From Hetaerina americana (taxonomy: Eukaryota; Arthropoda; Insecta; Odonata; Calopterygidae), in NCBI GenBank assembly GCA_022747635.1, contig JAKTNV010000003.1, positions 49,891,475 to 49,955,474 of the forward strand: a stretch of DNA of 64,000 nucleotides, written 5' to 3'. Below the pieces are notes generated by a model. That model searched no databases, had not been told where the DNA came from, and saw nothing but the letters and a program-made list of their open reading frames with translations. Positions 1 to 10,715 of the stretch are shown in pieces (position 1 is the first letter of the stretch; each line of letters starts with the position of its first letter). Position numbers and translations under genes: made by a program.

Positions 1-1935
1 AATCACCTTGGCCGCAAGGATCACTGGGAAAAGTAATATTAGTCACAATTTACCATTAGCAGGCAGGTGACTTAGCAGTTGTCTTGGGGCAATCTTAAGA
101 TATTTTACTTTTGCCTAAACGAGAGTCAAAATTCTACAAACCTTTTTTTATTAAAAACCATTACGTAATGCTGCTGAGGTTGCACAAAATGATAAAAGGG
201 TATATAAATATATTTACAGCGATCATTTCATGCAAAATGTAAACTTTCGATATTTGAATTTACCATTGGGCTTGCACCATGAATATCATAAAACTTTAAT
301 TGCAAGTAATAAATAAGAACTCTAGAAAAAATCCTTTGTAGCAAAGACACGGAACCGAAAGGGTGATGCACGGGTAACCATTCATTCTTCGAATAACGGA
401 GCTAATTGGAGACGAGTCGGATACAGCTACGGTTAAGCATGAAATCAGATATCCGAGCCCTCCAAAGAGGGGAACAAGGGAAACACGACAAAGGGAGCTG
501 GGCGTAGGGTAATAATTTATTGAACGGGAAGAGAAATTGGGGAAAATGTAAAAGGGAACATTGAGTGGAGATTTTAGAGTGTTTGACCAAAATATAAAAG
601 CAAACTCATGAGAAGGTTCACACGGGGGGCGGGTTGAAGAGGAAAAGGGAATAATACCTCCTAATAATAACACCCCCCCCCCCCCGTGTAATACGCGACC
701 GATGAGAACTGGCCACAAATTGGCTCGACGAAGGGACCAGAGAAATCGACTCTGACAGAAATTAACGATCCGAAAAGCACCAAAGCCGTGGGAGAGAGCG
801 GAGGGGAGGAGGATTTTGCATATATTTATAATCGGGCCCGCATAAATTCCGCAGAGAAAGTCGGTGGGAACGGTTGGGGAAAGTGAGGAGGAATACAGAG
901 CTAAAAAAAGAAGAGGGCAGAAAAGGAGGGCCAAGCACGACACGGAAAACAAGGGAGACGGGAGCGAGCGGGTACCACTAAGTTCAAAGCCTCACCCGGT
1001 CAAGAGGTTGTCCCACCAAAGGCGGTGAAGGATAAAAAAGGAGGCGGAGGCCAGCGAAGGATGGATTAAGAGACGGGGAAGTGGGTAGATAGGGAAAAAA
1101 ATAGAACCGACTTTGGGAGGTGAAATCCAACTGCACCGTAATAAAAGACCCCGTCGACCTTTCCCTCTCACGCAAACTTGAGGATGCTCGCTGTTCCTGT
1201 GTGGGTGTGTGAGAAATACAGATAGAGAGAATATGAAAATAGTCGAAGAAGCGAGTGCACGCAACGCAGGAAGGACTGGACGCGAGGAGAGAACGAAGAG
1301 AGGAGAAAGGGACAAAGAAAAGGAGGGAAGAAGAAGGAGGGACGGCTGGACGAGGCCTCACGAAGTTGCGGAAGCTGCGGGATAAAAAAAATCAGGACGA
1401 CGAAAGAGCGCGGATGAGTGTGCATGTTTGAGATTGAGGTGGGGAGGGGCAGAGGAACACAAGGGGAGTGGAAGAGAAAAATACCAAAGAATAAGGAATG
1501 GAAAGAGGAAAAAATGGAGTACTTGGACAAACGGGATAGCAATGAGGGCAAAATAAGAGGCGGAACGAAAGCATTTGAAAAATATTGAGGCCGTGAGGTC
1601 ACACCATTCATTAATATTACTGTCACCATAAATATTAAGTTTCCAAAGCATTGGCCGTTGAACAAGCGCACGCCCAAGAAAAGTGAAACTGACAGCGTTG
1701 CCCAGTAACCGATGAAATGGAAGGGCCCAAAAATGTAAATGAACTTCAGCTTTTACGAAAGTCTCTTTGTGTACTCTTGGCTATTGATCGCGATAGATTT
1801 CCTGTTTACGGACTCAAATTCGTAAAAGGCTCAAGTAATATACACAAACTATAAATATATAGATACATACAATCACATTTACCAAGGTGTGCGTATTTGT
1901 ACGTACTTACTCCTATACACACATAAAATTACATG
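1..1935. other. Intergenic DNA with a long purine-rich block
   Basis: I see no gene here. The first 300 bases are AT-rich. From about 880 to 1570 the plus strand is dominated by G and A, so the minus strand has long open frames rich in Ser, Phe, Leu and Pro that overlap one another in all three frames. That is what a polypurine tract produces by chance, and none of the frames shows a domain or steady codon use. A run of C sits at about 671-684. The end of the stretch (1830-1935) is AT-rich and runs into the mariner element. Confidence 0.6.
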
Positions 1936-1937
1936 TA

Positions 1938-3258
1938 CAGGGTGTGGCAGAATGGATTCCCTGATATGACGGGTGAATTGCAGACACACCTACGAAGATA
2001 GTTAAAAAAGGTTTGTACTCGTGAAAACTAAATTCAATACCATTTTATTTTCGTTAGATTAGGAAAATTATTCCATCCAGGTGACGACCTTGGTGAGCGA
2101 TACACATGTTGAGTCATTTTGAAAAGTTTTCGAAAACTCTTCCCAGCATATCTTGCGTTATTCCAACGATGACATCTGTTATTGCCTTCTTAAGAGCTTC
2201 CAAGGCCCTTAACCGAACTTTGCAAACCTCAACTTTCAGATATTCCCAAAGAAAAAATCACATGGGCTCAAAATCGGGGAGCGAGGGGGCCATGGAGCAT
2301 CCCCTCGTATGTAGAAAAGGCGGCTGGGAAATTGCTCTTGCCGGGGTTGGCATGAACGACGGGCGATATGAGCCGTAGCACTATCCTGTTGAAACCAAAA
2401 GGCTTCTCTGTATCATATTACTCACAATACTCTTCCATTATGGGGAATAAAAAGTTCTCCAGCATCTCACAATAGCGCAGAGAGGCCACATTAACAATTG
2501 TACCTTAGGATTCAAAAATGTAAGGCCCAAAAATGCCTATAGAGGACAGGGCGCACCAAACTGTCGCTTAGAGAATAAGCAGAGGTCTTGAATGAAGTTC
2601 GCGAGGGATGCCAGTCGCCCAGTATGGAAAATTTTGCTTATTTATTGAGCCGGAGAGGTGAAAATACACTTCATCGCTAGACCAGAGAATAGTGTCAGGT
2701 TGCACAGAGGTTAAGATTGCCTTCCAAGCATATGTATGTTTCACCCAGTCTTTTGAACTCAATTCTGGAACGACCATCATCTTGTAGGAGTGTAAGTGAA
2801 GGTAAGAGTGTAAAAATCGCCAAACCGTTCTGGGCGATATTCCAAGAGCAGCAGCATGTTTCCGCGCAGAGTGCGATGGAGACTGTTCAATGGACGCTTT
2901 CACTGCCACGATGCTTTCAGGTGTCCGCACACTTTGGGGTCGCCCAGCTGGTTTTCTAGGAAGTGCAGATCCTGTCGCCCGTACGCTAGTCATTCCCAAT
3001 GGTTTTAGCATCAGGAACCATGTCATGACGAGTCAAACTAAACCGCCCAGGAAAAACCTCCTGTGTCGCCACAACAGTATCATTATTTTTAAAGGACGTT
3101 TCTACGACAACGCTTCAATGCTCACCAGAACTGCATGGCGACTACAGATAATAGCGTCGTTTCCTCCAGCTAACGCTACTACTCTCACTCCGATAATTCA
3201 CCTGCGCGCTCTTCAGTGCTTTTTTTCAATTAGGGAGCCCATTCTTCCTCACCCCATG
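1938..3258 (-). mobile_element. Mariner-superfamily DNA transposon, DD41D-like, full length but inactive
   Basis: This is a Tc1/mariner (IS630 superfamily) element with both ends visible. The left end starts CAGGGTGTGGCAGAATGG and the right end is its imperfect reverse complement, ending TTCCTCACCCCATG. Each end is flanked by TA (1936-1937 and 3259-3260), the target duplication of this superfamily. About 1.32 kb is a normal size for an autonomous element. The transposase is read from the minus strand and is frameshifted. The spacing of the last two catalytic aspartates, with 41 residues between them, fits a DD41D group such as rosa rather than classical DD34D mariner. That family call rests on spacing and motif style only. 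Confidence 0.85.
2040..3075 (-). pseudogene. Broken DD41D-like transposase
   Basis: The transposase would bind the terminal repeats and cut and paste the element. The longest clean stretch is 2568-3026. It contains a GRP linker (KPAGRPQSVRTPE), a helix-turn-helix (AALGISPRTVWRFLH) and the first catalytic motif LWSSDEVYFHLSG, with Asp near base 2675. The second motif, FQQDSATAHIA, and the third, SPILSPCDFFF, lie further downstream on the minus strand (about 2390-2260) in one frame. A C-terminal tail resembling LEALKKAITDVI follows in other frames. At least one frameshift near the N-terminus and several in the middle (2400-2570) break the gene. All three acidic residues remain, so decay is through indels rather than loss of the catalytic core. 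Confidence 0.8.
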
Positions 3259-3260
3259 TA

Positions 3261-4090
3261 GAATTATATATGTTTATGTGTGTGTGTGTATATATATGTA
3301 TGTATATGTGTGCGGATTCTTCAAAAATATACATAAAACAAATAAAGAATAATAGGTTTCCAGTTTTTAGGCAAGCGTTTTTGCATTGGCTGCTTTGTCC
3401 TTATGAACAATTAAATACACGAGAGATGATTTTTGATCACATTAAATAATAACATAGTCAATAATGACTAGGTAAGAACCGTAAAAGCGAGAATTTAATG
3501 CTTAAAATGCTTGTTATTACTTTTTAAGCATTAATCAATTAATTAATTTAAATGTATTCAAAGAATAAAAGCAAATATTCACTATACAAGGGAGTTTTAG
3601 ATGGGAAAAAGTAACGTCCTTCACGATAGCAATGAAAGAGGCTAGAGACGACCATATGGAAGGATATGGATGCAGAGGATGAAGCAAGAGAGAAAAGTGG
3701 CGCTGGTGATGCCCAAATAACGATAAATCACCTCTTGAGCCAGGCTAGACGCATTCCCCAAAGCTAAACTATGCATGAAAAATAGATTCTGCCCAACACT
3801 CCAAGTGAAACCCACAAAACATCATCACTCAAAGTCATGGGTACTGTAGAACTATCTGACTTAGAATAAGTCTCAGCTACTAGGATAGCTCTTATAACCA
3901 GAGCCAATGTCGCGGTCAGGGTGAATTTGGAAGGCGGGCAGGAAATTAATCGTGGAACCGAATGAAGCGAAAGGGAAGACTGACTAAAGACAAGGTCAGC
4001 GGCGAATAGGAAATGCGAAATACGACGGGACGGGGCGTGTACGGAGGCTGGAAAACGTGTTAGGCTCGACAGGCAAAAATCGGAAGAATC
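3261..4090. other. AT-rich intergenic DNA
   Basis: A short TG/TA microsatellite lies at about 3268-3312. The rest is AT-rich with many stops in every frame. A 115-residue minus-strand frame at 3764-4111 resembles no family I know. Confidence 0.5.
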
Positions 4091-4109
4091 AGGGCGTTGA
4101 GGCTGGGTC

Positions 4110-4660
4110 ATTATTATTGCGGGGTGAAACGGGAGGTAAAGCGATGTAGCGAGAAAGTGGAGAGGGAGGGAGAAAGGTGCAGGAAAGGTGAAGCGAGGGA
4201 GAGAGGATCGATAAAGCTGACTGTGGGAAGAAGGGAGAGGAGAAGGCGATGAGGCCGAGAGAGTGGGAGGAGAAAGAGAGAGAAGGGGGAGGGAGGAGTG
4301 GCGGAAGACGGGATATAAAGAGTATGGGAGGTGAGGGTGGGAGGGAGGAGGTAGGATGAGATAAAGGTAGCTAGAGTGTGTAGCGCGCGAGGATGGCCTG
4401 GGAGGTGTAGGTTGGCCGGGGCGAGGACGGAGAGGCGAGTGGCGGGAGGGAGCGGGGGAATCGCCGGGACGGCGCGGAGTCTCTTTCCCCCGCCCACTTC
4501 AACCCCTCTACTCCCCCGTCCCGGCACTCCTCATTTCACTCCACTTACTTCCCCACCTGAGGTACTCCTTCACTTCTCTCACGGGGATTGCCTTCATCAA
4601 TCACACTCCATGAGAGCAGACTCACTCTGTCCGAGCGAGGGGGGAGGGTGGGACAGACAC
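4110..4660. other. GC-rich, purine-rich block
   Basis: The plus strand is strongly G+A-rich from about 4140 to 4460, then turns C-rich (4480-4560). Open frames on both strands (137 residues on minus, 211 on plus) overlap and are low in complexity, and the plus frame runs straight into the microsatellite. I do not regard either as a gene. Confidence 0.5.
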
Positions 4661-4675
4661 TTGGATGTGGAGTGT

Positions 4676-4677
4676 TA

Positions 4678-4763
<86 letters not shown>

Positions 4764-4812
4764 ATATATATATAAAATATACACAAACATTATATGTATG
4801 TGTGTATGTATA
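4676..4812. repeat. Compound TG/TA microsatellite
   Basis: A (TG)n run is followed without a break by a (TA)n run of about 60 bases and then by mixed TA/TG repeats. Open frames across it (Tyr-Ile and Thr-His repeats) are artefacts of the repeat. Confidence 0.95.
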
Positions 4813-6520
4813 TTATATGTACGTAGACAAACACTACGGATGTGTGTGCTTGCAAACGGGTGGAGAAGGCCGTCTGGAGAAAAAGACAGAAGAAGAAAAG
4901 CGCGGAGCACGGGCAGGGTACGTTGGAGCCGGATGGAGACGAAAGAAAGGAACCGGGAGAGTTGGAGAGAGACGGAAAATTAAGGAAGTGGCGCAGCAAT
5001 TGGCAGGCTAATTAGAACGCTGAGCGGGGTACATTAAGGAAATGGGAGCTCCAGTGTAAGAGACATTTTCATCGCGACTGGGATGCCGTACAAACTAGCG
5101 CGCGGATCAAGGAGCATCAGGTATTACGGCAATCCCTGAGGGAAAAAATGGAGAGAGTCCTTGGCGGAGGTTCACGGTGAAGGTTATTGTCGGACCCTCA
5201 CGGGTGGTGGAGGTTTTGGGCTACATCGAACATCATACAAAACAGTCTGAAAGCACTTCAATGGCATGGTTTATGGATTGAAGTTAGGTACAAGTCTTCC
5301 AACCCAGACTTCATTTTCGTATTCGTAAGTCTCAAGTTTACCAGGATTTAAAAAATATTTGAATAGCTACTCTTAACGTTAATGCCATTAATTAAGACAT
5401 GCATTCTGTAACAAATGATAATATAGATTCCACTATCGCTGAGGGCTTAGTTGCGTGAGTATATGTCATAAAGATAGGGCCATATGTGATGCGATTAATT
5501 ATTAATGGAGCCCGAATAAGCTATGTACTTATTAAATTACTGGAACCTAATTCGAGAGTGAAAAATACATTTTCCAAGTCAATTATCTAAATGGGTAAAA
5601 ACATGGCTTGAGAGCGGCAGGAGTGCAATAATTAAATGATGATAAAACAAAAGAGATGATATTCTATGGGCATACATCAGGAAATATATATGGCACTAGG
5701 AATGAAAAGGTAAAAAAATGAACTAGAGTGAGAAAATATTTTAGCTGGCCAAATTATTTCAATATTGACAATGACAGAAGAATAAAGAGAGACTAAAGTG
5801 GTTGAGTTTAATGATAAGAGAGATTATTGAGTAGAATAGACAAGTGACCCGAGAATGTGTACATCTCCATTCAATACTGGAATTTTTACACAAACTATGA
5901 AATTCTTAGTAACAGTAATCAGCGAACTAAGAATACATACGAAAAAACAAACCAGTATAGTAAATTAATGACTAGATTTCCAACGAGAGAGAACTTAAAA
6001 GCGCCAACCAAGCATGACTACCCTTTTTCATTTTTTCTAATTTCCGCCAAAAACCCGAGAGAAAAACTTATGCCACCTGCGTCCTCATCATGGCTCCTTA
6101 GGGAATATGAAGAATTAAAAAGGTCCTCACTCGCTGCCATGCATCGCGTTTATAAATGAAAAAAAAGGACAGGAGGGCTACCGGAATCTCGTGCGCGGTG
6201 TTCACCCGTGAAAATGTTTCGCAGTACAACCTTAATTTTATCCACAGAAAATAAAGGACAAATTGTTTTTTTTGGAGTAGGTTCATTAGATTTTATCTTA
6301 AAATATTCTCATATTCACCTGAAGTTCATTAGGAATATGAGAGGCAGCGTAATTAAAATTTTACGAAAATTGCGAGATATGCTTTATATTCGAATGCATT
6401 TTTTTGACCGATTTAACATCAGATGAAATTGGATGAAGAAAATAGACAATAGCTGGAAGACTTTTAAATTTCTATGGAATGGTACAAGGCAATAAGGACC
6501 ACTGTCACAATTTTATTGTA
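4813..6520. other. Intergenic DNA
   Basis: A purine-rich patch (4860-4990) is followed by AT-rich sequence. The peptide LNDDKTKEMIFYG can be read near 5633-5670 and is reminiscent of a reverse transcriptase, but it has no supporting context and I do not call a LINE here. Confidence 0.4.
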
Positions 6521-6524
6521 CATG

Positions 6525-7360
6525 TAAGAGGGCTTTCTAAAAAGTTATTCCTCCTCCTCTTGCACATCGTGCTTCGAGACGCCTGAAATCAATCCCGGAA
6601 AAATCCCCGATTAATTATCTATCACAACAATGAGTGAGTGGCATTTGACTGCAAGTTCAAGCATGCGTAGACTAATTAATGAAATTGAGCTCTACATAGA
6701 ATTTCGTTTTGGAACAACACACTGTGATTGAACTCCTCAAGCTAGAGGACTGTGTGCCGATCGACATTCATTGACGAATGAGGGAGACTCTATGGCGAAA
6801 TCTGCGCACTTCCAGCTGGGAAAGGAGTTTCAAAGGCGGCAATCAAGCTATGATGAGACTCCAGGATCGGGCCTGTAGCATATGACCCATTTCTCAACGC
6901 ACGCTCACCAACAAACTCGAGTGGATAACCTGATTCGTGCCAATCGCCTTATCAAAACGGCATTGGCACAAGCTCCGGCTTCGTTTGAGCTCTTGCAGCA
7001 GATTATTTCTACTCCTCAAATGAAAGAAAACCGAAATTTGGCAAATAGAGACAACTCTTCACCGTGACAACACCCGTACAAAGACGATTCGGCAAACGCA
7101 GGATTGCAGCGACTCAAGATTCACAAAATTTTACCACACCCACTGCGCAGTCAGGTTCCTGCCCATTAAGATTTTTCCGAGGTCGGCAGAACACCTGATG
7201 AGAAACAGTTTCATTATGGAGAGTTGCAAGCAGATATGAATCAATGGTGGAGGGGAAGACGCATGATTACTTCGCTGATGGGATGCAACAACTTATCCGA
7301 GGTCGGTGTCCAAGCGCGGACAGGGACGGTGACTAAGTGGAAGAGTAATGATGCCCTACG
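6525..7360 (+). mobile_element. Old, internally deleted mariner remnant
   Basis: A mariner-type transposase is recognisable in pieces with frameshifts and stops. In order: an N-terminal helix-turn-helix start (EFRFGTTHCD, then ELLKLEDCVPIDIH), a linker resembling FKGGNQ, a second helix-turn-helix (TRVDNLIRANRLIK, about 6905), the second catalytic motif (LHRDNTRTKT, about 7060), and a C-terminal stretch (LQADMNQWWRGRRM, about 7230) like the WW-containing tail of mariners. The sequence GAGGGCTTTCTAAAAAGTTATTC near 6528 looks like the left terminal repeat. I cannot find its partner, so the right end is lost or decayed. About 125 residues with the first catalytic Asp are missing. Confidence 0.7.
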
Positions 7361-8612
7361 ATAGAGGACATTCTAAGCTTTAGGAAGGCATACCTTCCAT
7401 ACAAGTATGCAGTGAATTATTTAATTTATCTTGTAGGAGGCTGAACATTTCAAAACAGCGTCTTAGTTTCTTCGTAGGTAGGTAATGGTTTCTTGTGATG
7501 AAAAATATAATAAGAAAGTGTAAAAATAAAACCTTTTCCTTAATTAAAAGAGAAAATAAAAACAATTCCTCACAGCACAGAAACCGAAAAAGAGTTACAA
7601 TAAAACATTTTAACGACAACGCAACCCTACGGTGTGCTTAAAAAATTCCGTTGAATAAGTATCAAGTAAAAATGTACTTAATTGAAATTAGATGAGCACG
7701 AGAGAAAACGGTTAACCTCGTGAATAAAGTTGCAACCTATCGAGCCGTTTAGGAGTGTAATAGGAGTAACAATAGGAGTGTTCATTTTTCTTAGTCTCGT
7801 CCAAGATTAGGGTATTTTATGGGAAGAAATATTGATGAAGATTTAAGTACACATTATACCTTTAATATCACAAGGACGTGCTATTGTATGGCCCCATTAG
7901 CCGAAAACTCAGGTATTCATTTAGCAGGCGCGCAAAATACAATATAATGTAGGTATACATAAATTCCAACTCCGTGAAGTAAATTTGACAACAATGTCAA
8001 AATATGCATCACGAATTCATGCAAAACTTGAAGACTGGCTTAGAAATTAGTTGGCATGTTAATGTATCATGTGGGTTTTCAGTAAACGGGGTAGGCATAT
8101 TTGATAACATATCCAAAAATCAGACTGAATTCTTGGGCGTATCTGGGGTATACAGAGACAACATATTTTCCTAACTAAACAATGCATCAAATTATGGAAC
8201 CAGAGGGTAGAGCAGAATAATCTATACATTTCACTGTGAATGCATAATAAACGCTCACGGAGATCATAAATTACTCAAGCTATCACGACAGCAGAAATGT
8301 CTGAACGCATTAACCCCTCGAAAGGACCATAAGAAAAAAACAAGAACGAAATACAAAGATAAATTGCTGAAATCACGGAGGCATGGAAAATGAGCTGAAG
8401 TCAGCGGGACGTTGCAAAGCATGTACGGCTGAAAGCCTTTTGGAGACCGAATTTTTTTTCCCAGGAAGGAAACAACGAATTATATTAATATATTGAAATT
8501 GCCTCTGAACAAAAGTTACAAAGGCGGATCACATTTTTTCGCGAGGGATAAAATTTTAATATAAATACAATAAAGTATAACTGTGAGATGTAAGATACGA
8601 GATACGCTAGAA
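7361..8612. other. AT-rich intergenic DNA
   Basis: I see no gene, repeat or RNA here. A 79-residue minus-strand frame (7380-7619) is Phe/Leu-rich and unrecognisable. Confidence 0.5.
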
Positions 8613-8614
8613 TA

Positions 8615-9534
8615 CAGGGTCGCACATAAAAGTGGTAGGACTGATTTTCTCTGGCGCGAACGGAGCAGTGGAGGGGGGTCCGCCTGGCAGGGTAAGGTGG
8701 AGGGGGCTCTTAGCAACAGACCGACACCAACCTCAGTCGCCTGCGGGCTGTCGTTGAGTGAGGACACATTTTTTAGTGAAGCAAGTTTTTTGTCCGCGTC
8801 GAAAAACAAAATGAATCTGAATTTAGAGCAATGTTATTCCGTGAAGTTTTGTGCGAAACTCGGGAAGACGGCAACTGAGACCCTCGATATGATCAAGCAG
8901 GCTTATGGGGACACTGCCTTAAGCCGTTCCACAGTATTTGAGTGGCACAAGTTGTTTAAAGAGGGTAGGGAGCTCGTTGAAGACGACCATCGCTCCGGAC
9001 GGCCGTCGACGGCAAGAACCGACACGAATGTGGACAGAGTGAGGACACTGCTGAACACAGACCGACGCTTAACCAGTGAAGAAATTGCAGACCAGTTGGG
9101 TCTGTCTGCATCCAACGTCCAACGCATTATTTCACAGGATTTGGCCATGCGCAAGGTGTGCGCCAAGATGGTGCCGAAAATTCTGCCATGGCGCGCTCGT
9201 CGTCAGACAGCTCCTGGCCAAATACGGCGTTGCTGCACCCGCCCTATTCTCCCGATCTGGCACCACCGGACTTCTTCTTCTTCCCCCTGATGAAAAGATA
9301 GCTCAAGGGATGACGTTTTGACTCGATAAAGGCCGTTCAAGAGGCTTCGACGAGGGTCATCAACGGCATCCCCAAAGAAAATTTCCAGCGGGCGTACGGG
9401 GAATGGGAGCAACGTTATACTAAGTGTGTAGTAGCTCAAGGAGCATACTTTGAAGATTATTAAGTCGATGTAAATATATCGTCAATAAAATTCTTGTAAA
9501 AAAATCAGTCCTACCACTTTTGGGTGCCACCCTG
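8615..9534 (+). mobile_element. Internally deleted mariner with intact ends
   Basis: Terminal inverted repeats of about 34 bases lie at 8615-8648 and 9501-9534. They start CAGGGTCGCACATAAAAGTG and CAGGGTGGCACCCAAAAGTG and agree at almost every other position out to GGACTGATTTT. TA flanks both ends (8613-8614 and 9535-9536). At 920 bases the element is about 350 short of a complete mariner, and the missing part is the middle of the transposase. The good ends mean it could still be moved by an enzyme supplied from elsewhere, and it is the least decayed element in the window. Confidence 0.93.
8811..9463 (+). pseudogene. Mariner transposase lacking its catalytic core
   Basis: The ATG at 8811 opens a clean DNA-binding half. 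It has a first helix-turn-helix (CYSVKFCAKLGKTATETLDM, then STVFEWHKLFKEGRE), the linker DHRSGRPSTART, a second helix-turn-helix (LTSEEIADQLGLSASNVQRI) and the start of the next domain, KVCAKMVPKI. The sequence then jumps to the C-terminal part: LLAKYGVAA, followed after a one-base shift by HPPYSPDLAPPDFFFFP, which carries the third catalytic Asp. It ends with EASTRVINGIPKENFQRAYG and AQGAYFEDY before a stop at about 9461. The first two catalytic aspartates are gone, so it cannot transpose. The intact N-terminus could still bind the ends. Confidence 0.88.
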
Positions 9535-9539
9535 TATAT

Positions 9540-10088
9540 CAATGTACCACAACAAATAAAATCTAGCGAACTGCATAAAATTTATTTAAATAAAATGAAA
9601 AAACTGACACAACAAAAACAAAATGGTGCAGTTGATTCCTGCTTATCGGTGTCTAACCAGGAAACAAGATTGAATATAATCACGCATTTTAGAAGATAAT
9701 CAATTGATCATAAGAACGTGACCAGCTCCGAAAAATGAAACAGCTACAGAATATGGGCTTATGAATGAATCGACTTTCTATCTCTGGCGCATAAAGTCAA
9801 TATATTTTCATACAAGAGGTTAATAAAACCAGCATCCAAGGTTAATAATGAAGGAGGTTTGCACATTCCTCGCACGAAGCCAATATAGCTAGAATATGCC
9901 ATGTACATGTTATTTAAAAATTTCACCCAGGTGAAATCTAGGATAACCTCAGGCTAACTGACAAGGAATATTCGCTGTTTAGCCAGCATGCCAATTCACA
10001 TATGCGATCGATTGAAACCAAAAATAAAATCACGATATGCTATTCTCAAAAAATTAAGCATCCTGCGATGAGAAAATGAACAAAGGGG
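9540..10088. other. AT-rich intergenic DNA
   Basis: Nothing recognisable is present. Confidence 0.5.
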
Positions 10089-10715
10089 ATGTGCATTCTT
10101 TCAAAAGCGTCAACAATTATCAATCATCGACATGAACTGCAATTTGGGGAAGAAAGGTCCACTCACTTAGCGTCAAGCTCCATTCGCGACGGCGTCAAGC
10201 ACATAGTAAGATTGATGTGGAGGGCATTCCCGGCAGCCGCAGTGGCAGGGGAGGAGGGAAACGAGGCGCCTAAAACACACCTCGCGGAGGCAACAGCCAC
10301 AGGTGGTGAGGCATCGGTATTTGTAACTAATCCTGGATTTCCCACGGCGTCGGAGTACAACTCCCGCTCACCTCGGAAAGAATCGGGCAAGGGAGGCACA
10401 ACCCATCCATTAGTGAACTTCCATGCCAGTCTTACGTCTCCGTCGTCTTTCCCAACCAGACACCCAAAACGACACCCTCCGATCACAACTATGCCTTCGG
10501 TGGCCAATGCCGCAGTGGCTCTCCTCGCATCTGAGAGCCGTCCGATGTTTTCGCGGGGACAGCCGCCCCATCGCAAACCCGATATCCGCAACGTGAGCCA
10601 CGCCCCACGCATTTCACACCGCGGGGAAACGAGGAAAACAACTTGCATTAACGGCGCGGGCGGGACCGACATGCCCTTTTGTTTTAATTTTCCGTTGCTT
10701 AGCAGTAGCGACTGA
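10089..10715 (+). other. GC-rich block with open frames on both strands; possible exon, unrecognised
   Basis: This 0.6-kb block is clearly richer in GC and CpG than the DNA on either side. It carries a 208-residue plus frame (10089-10715) and a 169-residue minus frame (10163-10672) that overlap almost fully. Neither matches a family I know. The plus frame is rich in Ser, Pro, Ala and Arg. The minus frame has a more ordinary composition, with the stretch ATEGIVVIGGCRFGCLVG, but no domain is evident. I see no clear splice sites or TATA box that would settle a strand. It could be a host first exon, a CpG-rich regulatory region or an unknown repeat. Confidence 0.25.

Noticed and set aside
296..1677. 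Overlapping minus-strand ORFs of 60-218 residues
   Set aside because: They lie partly in a polypurine block, overlap in all frames and are Ser/Phe/Leu/Pro-rich. No domain or codon pattern supports coding.
4376..5011. 211-residue plus-strand ORF
   Set aside because: It crosses a TG/TA microsatellite that supplies a Val-Cys and Tyr-Ile repeat. The parts on either side are unrelated and low in complexity.
5620..5680. Peptide LNDDKTKEMIFYG, reminiscent of a LINE reverse transcriptase
   Set aside because: Only one short motif, with stops on both sides and no neighbouring motif in order. Chance cannot be excluded.
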